From NCBI GenBank assembly GCA_905250075.1, contig CAJNOP010000180.1, forward strand, positions 277,643 through 341,642: DNA of 64,000 nt. Reading direction: 5' to 3'. Source of the DNA: Rotaria sp. Silwood1 (lineage: Eukaryota > Rotifera > Eurotatoria > Philodinida > Philodinidae). The translations under genes and the position numbers were made by a program. The notes beneath the pieces are model-generated. The model did not search any database and was not told the DNA's origin. It was given only the letters and a program-made list of their open reading frames with translations. Position 1 is the first letter of the stretch, and each line of letters opens with the position of its first letter. Shown here piece after piece: positions 12,627-23,437 of this stretch.

Positions 12627-13371
12627 GATTCGCCCTAAAGAACTCTCCAAGTTTGAGACCCTACTCATCAGGTAGAACCAGATGAGCTCTATCCAATGCA
12701 CACCGAGTTTTCCAAAAAAACCGAAACCGTTCCTGAGAAAAGCCGGAGATACTGCCAAAAAAGGCCCAAAAGTAGCAAAAACTTAGAACTCACCGCTGTG
12801 ATTCGCCCAGGAGCACTTTTCAAAATCCACACCCATCTCTCTAGATAGATCTTTACGAGCTCTATCCAATGGACACCTTGTTCTTTCGATTCGATCATCC
12901 CACCATACAGCTAACCCGGAATTAACCTGTCACTAACTAACTCCCAGCATGCGACCTGCCGCAATGTTTCAGTTGTATTCTCCAACTACAAAACACAGCT
13001 CTTCAAATAGATTTCGACGAGCTCTAATCAGTGGGCATCTTATTCTTTCAATTTGACCACTCCTTCATGGAGAAAAACCCTAATTAAAGCCCTAATTATT
13101 AAACTATCTAACATCAGATATGGTAGGATTCGCCCAGAAGCACTCTCCAAGTTTGAAACACAACCCCCCAAATAGATCTCGACGAGATCTATTCAACAGA
13201 CACCTTATGCTTTCGATTTGACCAATCCTTTCTGAGGAAATCGCTTGATTAAGCCTTAATTAGCAAATTAATTAAATTCCGACCTTATACGATTTGCCCA
13301 GGAGTACTCTCTAAGTTCCACACACAAGTCTCCAAATAGATCTCGACGAGATCTATTTGAATGGCTGTGTT
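12627..13371 (+). repeat. Tandem repeat, unit about 165 bp, about 4.5 copies
   Basis: GATTCGCCC anchors occur at 12627, 12800 and 13127, with the variant GATTTGCCC at 13291. GAGCTCT/GAGATCT anchors occur at 12684, 12857, 13019, 13184 and 13348, giving spacings of 173, 162, 165 and 164. Each unit has a CTCTCCAAGTTTGA-like block, a near-palindrome (AGATCTCGACGAGATCT in the best copies) and a CTTTCGATTTGACCA-like block. The third copy has its first part replaced by a different sequence (12900-13000). Confidence 0.85.
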
Positions 13372-13500
13372 TTGTAGTTGGAGAGTGCAACTGAAACATT
13401 GCGGCAGGTCGCATGCTGGGAGTTAGTTAATGACAGGTTAATTTCGAGTTTGCTGCATGGTGGGATGATCGAATCAAACGAATAAGATTTCCAATGGATA
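12850..13500. repeat. Inverted repeat around the 165-bp array
   Basis: 13372-13500 (GTTTTGTAGTTGGAGAGTG through GCGGCAGGTCGCATGCTGGG to GATGATCGAATC) is the reverse complement of about 12850-13003 (GATTCGATCATCCC through CCCAGCATGCGACCTGCCGC to CTCCAACTACAAAAC). The last part of the array is thus folded back on its third unit. Confidence 0.75.
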
Positions 13501-13503
13501 GAA

Positions 13504-13612
13504 GGTGTGGGTGTCGGTGTGGATGTGGGTGTGGGGCGTGGGTGGTGTGGGTGTGGGTGTGGGTATGGGTGTGGAAGTGGGTGTGGGTGGGGTGGGGTGT
13601 GGGTGTGGGCAA
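13504..13612 (+). repeat. Telomere-like G-rich tract (single polarity)
   Basis: GTGTGGGTGTCGGTGTGGATG... with many TGTGGG units, about 108 bp, plus strand G-rich. There is no adjacent C-rich arm. The right edge is GGGCAAGGGGGAAACAGCAG, which leads directly into the AGACTTCA array. Confidence 0.8.
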
Positions 13613-14005
13613 GGGGGAAACAGCAGACTTCAAGAGTTCAAAAGACTTCAACAGACTTCAGCCGCAGTGACTTCATATTTTCACAAGACTTCTAAAGACT
13701 TCTAAAGACTTCTAAAGACTTCTGAAGACTTCATAGGACTTCAAATGACTTCGCAAGACTTCATAAGACTTCGTATGGCTTCATGGGACTTCAAAAGACT
13801 TCAAAAGACTTCGTTAGACTTCACAGACTTCGTGAGACTTCACGGACTTCATGAGATGTCAGAGACTTTGTAGGATTTCCTGAGACTTTATAAGACTTCA
13901 TCAGACTTCACAAGACTTCACAAGACTTCATAAGACTTCACAAGACTTCACAAAACTTCACAAGACTTCACCAGACTTCACAAGACTTCGCAGGACTTCA
14001 AGAGG
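13613..14005 (+). repeat. AGACTTCA minisatellite, array 1
   Basis: Dozens of copies of an AGACTTC core with 1-3 variable bases between (AAGACTTCAAAAGACTTCAT...), repeating every 9-10 bp. A few 14-15-bp spacings occur. It shares its edge sequence with array 2 (14878-15100) in inverted orientation. Confidence 0.9.
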
Positions 14006-14090
14006 CAGATTCCATGCGTATCAAAAGAAACCTTATAGAAATTACATGAAACCTCTATAACATGCAAAAAAACAAAACTTATCAAATAGT

Positions 14091-14190
14091 AGGGGTCTCA
14101 TTTACCGTTTACTTTATAATAAATATAAATTATTTATCATTTAATTTACGCGTAAATTAAATGAAAAGTAAATATAAATTGACACCCTTA
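14091..14190. mobile_element. 100-bp hairpin MITE
   Basis: A nearly full-length palindrome: the left end GGGGTCTCATTTACCGTTTAC pairs with the right end AAGTAAATATAAATTGACACCC. The centre is a perfect palindrome, AATTTACGCGTAAATT. Such compact hairpins are typical of fold-back MITEs. The GGGGTGT-type terminus resembles the edge of the inverted repeat at 8780. Confidence 0.7.
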
Positions 14191-14445
14191 TTCATAACCG
14201 AGTAACTAGTGTCTTCCGAGAACCACGAACAGGAATGATATTGAAAATTGTTTGCTCCCAAAAGTCTGTTTTGTGGAACTCACGTATAGTTTCTTCGAAA
14301 ATAGTGAGTGTAGTTTTCAGTTCGAGGTTTGGCGGCTCCCCCCTCCTCTCATCCCATTACAGACACTTAGCAACGGAGAAACAGAACATTACGGACATAC
14401 GCTCCCCCCCCCCGAACCCCCTCGCCGGCTCCGAGTGAGGAGTGC

Positions 14446-14571
14446 GGATGGTTGTGATTGTGGGTGTGGGTGCGGGTGTGTGGGGTGGGTTCGGGTGTGA
14501 GTGTGGGTGTGGGTTGTGGATATGGGGCGTGTTAGGGACAGAGAAACACCCGCATCCCACACCCACCCAGG
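14446..14571. repeat. Telomere-like palindrome
   Basis: G-rich arm 14446-14533 (TGGGTGTGGGTGCGGGTGTG...) and a short C-rich arm 14548-14571 (ACCCGCATCCCACACCCACC), with a GGGACAGAGAAACACC spacer. The surrounding 14330-14880 is unusually GC-rich for this window but has no recognisable gene. Confidence 0.75.
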
Positions 14572-14860
14572 GCTCTCGATTGTTTTTAAGAGTGGCGGTG
14601 GCTAATAATTTTTCGCAGACAGTACTCATAACTGCCTCCCAATTTCCCCAAAAGTCAGAAGTGAAGACCAAAAAAAAAGCCGTCTTTATCTCGATTTTCT
14701 AGGCGCACTGGAATACCTTTGCGACAGCCAGTCCCTTTTAATCCGAACTCTGAGCGCTACTAAAAATTTCACAGACAAATAGCAAAATTTTTGCAGACAC
14801 GCTAAAACAGTGCCGAGGGCTAGCCCTTGGCATCCCCCGGCACATCGAGGGGCCTGCAGC

Positions 14861-15108
14861 CACCCACACCCACCCCCTTCATGAGACTTCATTAGACTTC
14901 AAGAGACTTTATGAGACTTCACGAGACTTCATGAGACTTCACGAGACTTCATGAGACTTCATGAAACTTCATGAGACTTCAAAGACTTCAAGGGACTTTA
15001 TGAGACTTCAGGGACTCCAGGAGACTTTGTGAGAATTCATAAGACTTCAAGAGACTTCAAAAGACTTTCAAGACTTCACGAGACTTCAAGGCTGAAGTCT
15101 CTGCTGTT
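14861..15108 (+). repeat. AGACTTCA minisatellite, array 2, with short C-rich edge
   Basis: After CACCCACACCCACCCCC (14861-14877), copies of ATGAGACTTCA/CGAGACTTCA continue to about 15090. The array closes with CTGAAGTCTCTGCTGTTTCC, the reverse complement of the start of array 1. Confidence 0.88.
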
Positions 15109-15110
15109 TC

Positions 15111-15372
15111 CCCCTTGGGTGTGGGTGTGAGTGTATGGGTGTGAGTGTGGATGTGGGTGTGGGTGTGCGTGTGGGTGTGGAGGGGGGTGTGGGTGACGGG
15201 AAAACAATGCCACACCCACCCACATCCACACCCCACACCCACACCCCACACCCATACCCACACCCATACCCACTCCCACACCCACTCCCACACCCATACC
15301 CACACTCACACCAACACCCATACCCACACCCACACCCACACCCACACCCACACCCACTCACACCCACACCCA
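15111..15372. repeat. Large telomere-like palindrome
   Basis: G-rich arm about 15113-15199, spacer GACGGGAAAACAATGCCA, C-rich arm about 15208-15372 with many CCCACA units and CCCATA/CCCACT variants. Both arms are read through by long low-complexity frames (Pro/Thr/His or Gly/Val/Trp/Cys) that are not genes. Confidence 0.88.
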
Positions 15373-16654
15373 ATCTGGGATTGTCTTTCAAAAATAAATT
15401 TTTCCATAAGAATAATAAATTTCAAGGTGGAACTCCACAACTAACGAGCAACGCGCATTGTTGGCATTTGCCAATTGACGATACATTCATTGTACTGAAA
15501 TTTTTTTTTTGATAAACTAATATAATGAAATAAGAAAATATACAGAGAGTGATAGAGAATTTCAAGCTCTATCCAAATATATAGTTACTTTTTCCAATAG
15601 ATAATTTTATAATGATAAAAAAATTAACAACTTAGTTTTGGTGACTGTGACAAAATAAAGTCTGTGGGAATCTGGACATGAGGATGCCTTCATTACACTC
15701 AGTTTTTTTAGTAATATATATACATAGATATTCAAACGAAACGGCCAGTATATTGACTGATAGAAGACTCCACGCACTTTCAGAATATATGATTATTTTT
15801 AAAAAAATACGCTGCTATGATAACGATATTCCGAAATTCAGATTAAAGCTTATTTTTTCGAGGTGTATATACTGAAAGTCTAAAATAAATCTCAGAAAGA
15901 AAGACGGAACTTCAATTACGCCACAATACAGTAAGTAACTCGAATGCATTTCAATTATAGAGTTTTCCTTTCTTCGTTGAATCTAACTTAAAATTATACG
16001 AATGTACTTTACTTTTTGTTGTTTTATTCTTATTAACTGAGTAATTTGACATGTTCAGATTGAACTAAAACTATCATCACCCGAACTGAGAATTTCACAG
16101 TATGGCGTAGCTATAATGTACGTTGCGTAATATATTCGAATTTCAAGGTATTTTTTTTTTCGTTTAGATGTAAAAGAAGAAAACTTAAGAATTATTCATA
16201 TTAGTTTTTTTCCTTTCGTTTCTAAATGTTGAAGCCATAAGTCCATGATTCTTTGTACGAATTTGTCAATACAATTAAGATCACATTTTTGATATGACAC
16301 TTTCTACTAGAGCAAAAATTAGAGTACATAACTCAATGTCGCATTAGAGTACAAGATTCTAGAGATCTGATAATTTAGTTTTGATGCATGTACCATACGG
16401 CTAAGAGATAAATTTTTTCTTCGGTTATAGAAAAGTCATTATCTGAAAATCGTTAAACTTCAGCTTTGACGTGTTAATTAATAGCTAGATGTGTTAACAA
16501 TTATTTTATGGGCCTCAACTACTTGCACTAGCATATTTATTCAATAGAATGACAATATCAATGATTTATGAGTGTAGAATGATTGCTAATAATTCACTCA
16601 TTCACATTTTACAGAGTGTAATGTAGATGCAAATAAATTTAGATGGTGCAGGAT
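15373..16654. other. Gene-free AT-rich stretch
   Basis: Nothing recognisable is seen on either strand; short open frames lack similarity or codon structure I can support. Confidence 0.4.
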
Positions 16655-16923
16655 AGTGGCGTAACCAGAAAAGCACGGGTGGGTGAGCGTCGCCCCACAC
16701 TCTTACAAAATCACTCTACTATGCTATGATAATGAGCATGTCTAAGTATTTATTTAACATTTTTCCTATCAGTGTATGGACAGAGACCTTGTGTGAAGGG
16801 GCGCTGCCGACTCATATCCCATTTAGATACCCCATTACAAATACTGTTATAAAAAATTTGCTTTTTTAAAAATTACCGGTGAGTGGACTGAGTCCGCTCA
16901 TACCGTACTTTGGTTACGCCACT
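16655..16923. mobile_element. 269-bp non-autonomous DNA transposon with 13-bp TIRs
   Basis: Perfect 13-bp terminal inverted repeats: AGTGGCGTAACCA at 16655-16667 and TGGTTACGCCACT at 16911-16923 (14 bp if the flanking T/A pair is included). There is no internal coding capacity. A related end lies at 917-930 and a diverged one at about 42866-42881 (CCTGGTTCCGCCGCTA). No clear target-site duplication is visible. Confidence 0.8.
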
Positions 16924-16944
16924 AGTGAGGGGACAAAATAGATT

Positions 16945-18260
16945 AGATTTGTATTAGTGTCCATTTCAGAGATAAATGACCGTGGATATTTTTCGAATAA
17001 ATTTTGACAGGAATGAGATAGAAATCTGCGATTTTTATCGTTGGAAAGATCAGATAAAAATGCATCGAACCATATATCGAAAAATTTTTCTAATGACTTT
17101 TCTAAAAATTTTATGTAAGGTTTCAAAGAAAAGAGAATACATCTGATGATTACGATATTAATTTATTGATTTTGAGGAGTGTGATTGAACCACCAATTGA
17201 AGAGCTAGAAAAACTATGTAAAGACTCTATTCCTAACTATAGTCTGTCCAAAAAATCTGTGTATGTGACTGTTTTTTGAATAACCTGAGAAAGCAAACAG
17301 CTAGATACCTGCGGTTTTCACCAATCGAAAGAGGAGGAGTTAGGTCATCTTTTTCTCTGATAATATGTCAGATAAAATTCTTTTAAAACTGATCATCTTT
17401 GAAAAATACAGAAAACAATGCATGAGAGTGACTTACTATACACATGAAGTTTCCATTATGACCTTAAATTTAGATAGAGGAACTTCAGATCTGTAGTTCA
17501 AGAGGCAACGCAAATGACTCTCTAATTGCATTATAATGTGGACCAAATGAAATCGTGTATTTACATGTGCAAATAATAAGGAAATTTCCTGATTTGTTTA
17601 CTGTTTTTACACATTTTGCCAAAACAGCTGGATACTTTGATGAATATGTAATGAATTGCAAGAAAGTGTATTATGTTTCGAACTATAGATCTGAAGTCCC
17701 TCAATCTAAATTAAAGGTCATAATAGAACCTTCATGTGTATAGTAAGTTACTCTCATGCATTATTTTCTTTATTTTTCAAAGATGACCAGTGTTAAAAGA
17801 ATTTCATCTGACACATTATCAGAGAAAAAGACGCCTTAACTCCTTCTCTTTCTATTGATGAAAACTACAGGTTTCTAGCTGTTTGCTTCCTCGAGTTATT
17901 CAAAAAACAGTCACATGCACGGATTTTTTGGACGGACTATACTATCAACAACATATTTTAGCCATTAAAGTGCAATTTTCCACCCAGTTTTTCAACAAAA
18001 TAGTCGAAAAACGGAGGTTTTTGTGGTATTTCGATAGAAAAATTAATTTTTCAACGTAGGAGAAAAACGCAATTCTTTGAAAACGTTTGACTAAAACCTT
18101 CAGGATAGTCGTTAGAAAAATCTTTCTATATATGGTTCGATGCATTTCCATGGTCTCTTTCCGATAGTGACAACCACGAGTCTCTATCTCATTCTTGTCA
18201 AAAGTTATTCGAAAAATATCCACGGCCACTTATCTCTGAAATGGACATTAGTCCATTAAC
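16945..18260. repeat. 1.3-kb fold-back (large imperfect inverted repeat)
   Basis: The left arm (16945-17130 and 17225-17500) is matched in reverse by the right arm (17690-17945 and 18100-18260). Outer pair: TTAGTGTCCATTTCAGAGAT with its complement near 18235-18252. Inner pair: ACTATAGTCTGTCCAAAAAA (17224) with TTTTTTGGACGGACTATACT (17924). The centre is near 17590. No transposase is seen. Probably a non-autonomous fold-back element, the arms having diverged by substitutions and small indels. Confidence 0.82.
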
Positions 18261-18284
18261 TAAAATAGTCGTATTCATCTCAAA

Positions 18285-18432
18285 ATGTCAAATCGTAAAA
18301 TGAGATTACTATTATGGATTTTGCTCCTTTTCATCATAATTTTTCTTCACCATGGTTATGTTCTTCTCTACGTAACTCAGACGCAGTATCCAATCGAGTG
18401 TTTTGATTGTGTCTACTACTCAAAAACGGGAA
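18285..18432 (+). CDS. Putative first exon of a small membrane/secreted protein
   Basis: ATG at 18285 opens a frame with basic residues (SNRKMR) followed by a long hydrophobic stretch (LLLWILLLFIIIFLHHGYVLL, residues 7-27), a signal peptide or anchor. A luminal CFDC motif follows at residues 39-42. A good donor (GGAA|GTAAGA) begins at 18433, and without splicing the frame runs straight into a telomere-like tract at 18465. The ATG lies about 25 bp right of the fold-back at 16945-18260. No second exon could be identified, so this may be a gene stub cut by repeats. A Ly6-like fold is a guess from the Cys pattern only. Confidence 0.35.
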
Positions 18433-18464
18433 GTAAGATTTTAGCTTATTGTAGAAGACCTAGA

Positions 18465-18732
18465 GTGTGGATGTGTGTGAGGGTGTCGGTGTATAGGTGT
18501 GAGTGTATGGGTGCGCCTGTGACTCTATGGACATGGGTGCTTTTTTTCTCTTCTTACATCCACACACCCACACCCACACCCCACATACCTTAGACACACA
18601 CCCACGCACCTACACACACCTACACATCCACCCACGCACCCACACCCTCCACCCATACTCACAACCCACACACCAACACTCACACCCATCCACGCACACC
18701 TACACCCACGCATCTACAACCACACCCTCAAG
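18465..18732. repeat. Telomere-like palindrome with TTTTTCTCTTCTT loop
   Basis: Degenerate G-rich arm 18465-18536 (GTGTGGATGTGTGTGAGGG...), loop CTTTTTTTCTCTTCTTACATC, and C-rich arm 18557-18732 ending CACACCCTCAAG. The right edge matches other members (41277, 43250). Confidence 0.8.
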
Positions 18733-18939
18733 ATATTTTATTTTTTCGTTATGTGTTATTAAGAATAGAGAAGCACGATAATCCACCAAGTAGCCACATT
18801 AAAACTTTGGTGTAGTTATCAGATTTAAGACTGTGAGGCTGGATACAAATAGACGTATCGATTTCAACCTACTCCTACATCCACTCCCACCCAACATGAA
18901 ATGCCTCCAAATACTTGGTAAAAAACACTACAGGTATGG

Positions 18940-19359
18940 TAGTTTATGTATTAGCATTAATTATAATGTTAATTTAATGCTAACACCAAAGCATACATTT
19001 ATGCTAACGCCATTAATTCTAATGGTGTAGTGTTTGCATCAAATTAGCATATCACCGTAGCGGGTTTTCGAAGAAAGAGTGTTCGGAAAAAAAATCAGCA
19101 GATTAGTAATCTGCGTGATCAACTATGCCTGTTTCCGTCCAGACCTCGAGAGACTATCTCAGACCAGTACTTTTAATTGTTTTTAAGGGCAGGGGAACTT
19201 TCATCTTCTATCAGAAATTAGCCGCATCTTGGAAAAAGTTACGTGTATAAAAAGCAAAATATTGTAATATGGTCACCTGAGTATAGATGTGGATATGAGC
19301 ATGAGTCTTCTTTTCATCCACAGTCCCATCCTTCTACGGTGATATGTTAATTTAATGCT
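18940..19359. repeat. Element with TACGGTGATATGyTAATTTrATGC inverted ends
   Basis: 19036-19060 (GCATCAAATTAGCATATCAC...) is the reverse complement, with two differences, of 19334-19359 (CTACGGTGATATGTTAATTT...). 18940-19030 holds further related GCATTAAT / AATGCTAAC segments in both orientations. A short telomere-like palindrome (19285-19332) lies inside the right edge. Confidence 0.6.
19285..19332. repeat. Short telomere-like palindrome with CTTCTTTTC loop
   Basis: GATGTGGATATGAGCATGAG, then TCTTCTTTTC, then ATCCACAGTCCCATCC. Same loop as 1628-1636. Degenerate arms. Confidence 0.45.
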
Positions 19360-19483
19360 AAAATAACGCTCTTGGTCAGGATCGATGAATAAATACAACA
19401 GCACAAGCATATGGTATTAGAAACCAACCTGCTTCAGCTAATTTCATTTCTTCTTTTCACTATACTGTTGCAAACAAAAATTA

Positions 19484-19758
19484 CAGAGGGTGGGTGTGGG
19501 ATGTGGGTGAGTGTGGATGTGGGTGTGGGGTGTGGGTGAGTGTAGGGTGTGGGTGGAAGTGGGGTGTGGGTGTGGGTGTGGGTGGGTGTGAGTGTGGGGG
19601 GGGGGGGGGGGTGTGAGTATGAATCTATTCTTATACCACACCCACACCCACACTCACACACCCCACACCCACACCCCCACACCCACTCCACACCCACACT
19701 CACACCCACACCCACATCCGTGTACACCCACCCACCCGCTCACACCCACACCCTCCTT
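19484..19758. repeat. Telomere-like palindrome with G13 run
   Basis: G-rich arm 19488-19620, including a run of about 13 G near 19600, spacer TATGAATCTATTCTTATACC, C-rich arm 19637-19758 ending CACACCCTCC. It lies about 150 bp upstream of the start codon of the TMEM87-like gene. Confidence 0.85.
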
Positions 19759-19906
19759 GTTTTCAAGGTTGGTTTTCTTATGACGGTACTCATTATGATT
19801 CAATGATTTGGATAGAGTTGTCAAATTAGTTAGGGAACAGAAAGGAACCTAATAAAGGAACATTTGACAATTCTAAATAGTATTTTTCTTTTGCAGATTA
19901 ATTATA

Positions 19907-22900
19907 ATGAAAGAATGTCTTTTCACTTATTTATTATTGTTCTTTTTAATAAAATATTCGTCGACTACTCTGCTTGATGGAATCGTGACTTTACCCTGGT
20001 CATATAGTGTTTCACCTCTAGTGGTGTATCGAGCTTTAACTAGTGATACAAAAATTCGATTAAAAGTTATTTGTCATGAATCATTTGCAAACATAAAGGA
20101 AATTCAAAATCAAACCGAAAGTAAGTTAAATGACAAGCATGACAAAAGAAAAATTCAAATACATGGCCGAATTGGTCGCGTTGTTGAATGTTCATTACCA
20201 TTGTTTTATTCCTTTTGGCGTGATGGCCCAAAACTGGGAAAAAACAGACAAAAGATACCATCGACCTACGAAGCCAATTATTTGACACTATGGAATCAAA
20301 TGGAACAAAGAATGTTTACAATGCAACAAGTGGATTGTGATGATTCGGGTGAGTTATATGTTGATGAATTGACGAACATTACAGCACCAAATGACACTCA
20401 TAGTTTAATACGACAAAAACTGGAACAAATAGTTGTAAATCAATGTAAACTTAACTATTTGTTTTTAACTAAATTTCAAACTTAAATATCTTAGGTAAGG
20501 ACGAAGATCAACATCATTTTGCTGGTGATGTATCGAAAATAAAACAAAATAATACAAAATCACCATCAACATTTGCTGTAAGTGAACAAGCAGATAAAAT
20601 ACTACGAACATGGACTAATGGCTATTATTTTATTGAAATTTTTGAACCAGACTTTTTTGAATCATTCAGTTTTTATTTTGATATTTCTATTATTGTATCA
20701 ATCGAAAATCGCTATGGTGGTTATATTACAGCGGATGAATATCCAGCCTTAGTTTTGTATCGTGTTATGTTTGGTATCTATGCTATATACACCATTTTAT
20801 TTCTTCTTTGGTGTACACTATTTTGGCGAAAGTTGCACAACATTCATTTTTACATTGGTGGTAGTATATTTCTATGTATGATTCAACAAGCAGCATATTT
20901 TGTTGAATATGAGACTGTTAATCGACGTGGGTAAATAGTTGAACAAAGAAAAACAAAAGAACTAAATAAAACTAATTTATAATTTTGTTTTTAGGTATCA
21001 GATTACTCTTTTTACAGTTAGTGCTGAACTTTTATCCTGTTTACAGCGCACTGTACTACGTATGCTTTATGTTATTATTTCACTTGGTTATGGTATAGCT
21101 ACAATGCATATAGGACCATTAAAATTAAAAATATTTGTTGTCGGTCTACTTTACTTTATTGTTTTCATAATCGAAGGGTGGGATCATTTACATGCTAAAT
21201 ACGGTGAACTAAGTACTATACAGATGATATCGGGTATGGTATTATTCGTCATGGATATGAAGATTATTTCTTGGATAATAAAGAGTTTATCCATAACAAT
21301 AAAAACAGTGCGTTCAAAGAACAATATTGTTAAATTAAATGTTTATCGATATTTTCGAAATACATTAATATTTGCTTTAATTGCAAATCTATCCATGCTT
21401 GTTTGGTCAATTGTAGCTCTATTTGATAATACATGCACATCAAATATTAAAAGAAATTGGGTAAAAATTTCGTTGTCTTTTTTTTTCTCTGCTTAATAAA
21501 GTACAGTAATTTAGTTTGATATTACATTTTACACCATGCCTTATTCATTAATACTTATTGTCGTCATGTTTTTATTTCAACCAAAAAAAGATGAAGTGGC
21601 TGATCAGAATGACGATGAAGATAATGAAAGTAAGTTAAGATATGTGCATAGACAGTTATATTTGATCCCTGTGGTAGATGTTACAAGTATTTGGGAGCAT
21701 TAAAGAGGAGTAAATGTAACATCTATGATTCTACTACGACAACAGCTATAGTGGCATGCAATTTTTAGCAATAGAGAAAACAAAACATGTTACGTATTTT
21801 TCTCTGACACTATTTTGATCAATATTGTTTATAATCTGTCGTTTTTTCAAAGCATTTAAAAATAAATGAAAACGAGATTTCACTTGACGAAAATTTTTCA
21901 TTATCCATACGCTTCAGAAAGCCTTGTTCACAATGTTTATTGCAAAATATGAGACAGATTCTTATTTTTCGACACTCTACGAACGAAAAAGTTTTATTCA
22001 ACAGTCCTTCTCTGAAACAAAATGCCTGTCTCAATCACTTAAGGACGCAATAAATCCTGTTTTTCTACAAAAAGATTATGAATTTTCGATATGTGAGAGC
22101 CCAAAATCCAGCCAAATCTCTGTGTTAATTATCTGCAGTTTTATTCATTCTATCTGATAGTAGTGTTTATTTACCAAATTCCATGAGAGATTTGGGAACG
22201 ATTTGATGAGATTTGTCGAAAAATGTGTATAATCTCACCAAATTCTTACCAGATCTCTTATAGGATATAGTAAATAAACAATACTATCAGATAGAGCAAA
22301 TAAAACTGCATATAACTGACACGAAGCTTTGGGTGGATTTGAGGGTTTTTATACTGAAGATTTACAATCTTTTTGCAAAAAAACAGGATTTATTGCATCC
22401 CTATCATAACTTTTGTCAATATTGAGAAAATATGGCGAATGTTTAAAATTGCATTTTCTTTGAAGTATTGAAAACTGTAGACTGTTAGTTGTTGTCCTGA
22501 TGGAATCATTGAAATTACATTTACGAGGGAACATTCTCAAGTAATACTGTCCATTTGTCTTCATATTATGCTCTTAGGTAGAATTTATAGTATAGGTGAA
22601 AAATCTAAGAGTTCGTGCCATTATGCTTTTCTTCTCAAATTATGACTATTTTACTGTGTTCCTAGTCGACCATAAAGTGTTAAAAAGATCTCAACAAAAA
22701 GTTTCAACTTGAAAATTTCTCCAGCGATAGATCTTATAGTCCTTATTATATACTGAACGTTTCAGCTAAAACGAAAGAGGTTTTGTTAAGATATGGAGTA
22801 TCTCAAAATGAACTATTTTCTAAGTTGTTGTTGTCAGAAAGTAGTGATTTTTTGAAAATGCACTGTTTCCAAAAGAAACCATTCGTTTGAGCTGAAATTT

Positions 22901-23298
22901 TCAGGATATAACAAGGACTATAAGATCTAATATCGGAGAAATTTTCAAGTTAAAACTTTTTGTTGAGATTTTTTCCTTAACACTGTAAGGGGCTGAAAAT
23001 ACAGTAAAATGGTCATAACTTAAGAAGAAAAGCACAATCCCATGAACTCTTTTAGATTTTTTTCCTATACTATAAGTCCTACCTAAGAGCTTAATATGAA
23101 GACAAACGCGCCGTATTACTTGGGAATGTTCCATCGTAAAAGTAAATAATATTAATGAAACATCGGTATTTGATTTTTTAAAATGAAGATTTTCTTCTTA
23201 TATCTATATAGAAAAACATAGATTGGTGTTTTGATTGAAAACCTCGTTCTTGTATTTTTGTAGATCCGATAGCTCTCTCAACAACTTCAAACGTCTAA
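19907..23298 (+). CDS. TMEM87: TMEM87-like seven-transmembrane (GOST family) protein, five exons
   Basis: TMEM87A/B proteins are Golgi membrane proteins with a luminal GOLD-like domain and a 7TM core (Lung 7-TM_R family); a role in endosome-to-Golgi traffic is known for the family. Exons by GT/AG and frame: 19907-20444, 20495-20930, 20995-21460, 21515-21629 and, less surely, 23264-23298, giving 529 residues (human TMEM87A is about 555). Residues 1-22 form a signal peptide; the luminal part follows; seven hydrophobic helices run from VLYRVMFGIYAIYTILF through LRMLYVIISLGYGI, GLLYFIVFIIEGW and IIKSLSITIKTVRSKNNIVK to SLILIVVMFLFQPKKDE. The segment RSKNNIVKLNVYRYFRNTL is the strongest family match. 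A TTGCAG acceptor at 19891-19896, 10 nt before ATG, fits a 5'UTR intron or trans-splicing. Introns are 50, 64 and 54 bp; the fourth (1634 bp) is swollen by repeats. The last exon gives only an 11-residue tail and is tentative. Confidence 0.88.
22040..22400. repeat. Fold-back repeat 1 in the large TMEM87-like intron
   Basis: 22040-22195 (ACGCAATAAATCCTGTTTTT...) is the reverse complement of about 22255-22400 (...AAAAAACAGGATTTATTGCA), with an approximately 60-bp centre. No coding capacity. Confidence 0.8.
22505..23150. repeat. Fold-back repeat 2 in the large TMEM87-like intron
   Basis: Left arm 22505-22790 and right arm 22895-23150 are imperfect reverse complements: for example GCTCTTAGGTAGAATTTATAG (22571) with CTATAAGTCCTACCTAAGAGC (23071), and CAACAAAAAGTTTCAACTTG with CAAGTTAAAACTTTTTGTTG. 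Arms about 260-280 bp, centre near 22840. Confidence 0.82.
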
Positions 23299-23437
23299 TT
23301 AAAACGAACAGCGATGAAATATAACTCTGAGCATGTTTTTTCAATTCAAAATATATTAAACGTTATTATATAATTACTTAGTTTTGCTCTATTTGTTTCC
23401 CCCAAAGAACTTTCTTTTTTTTCTAATTTTTGTGCAT

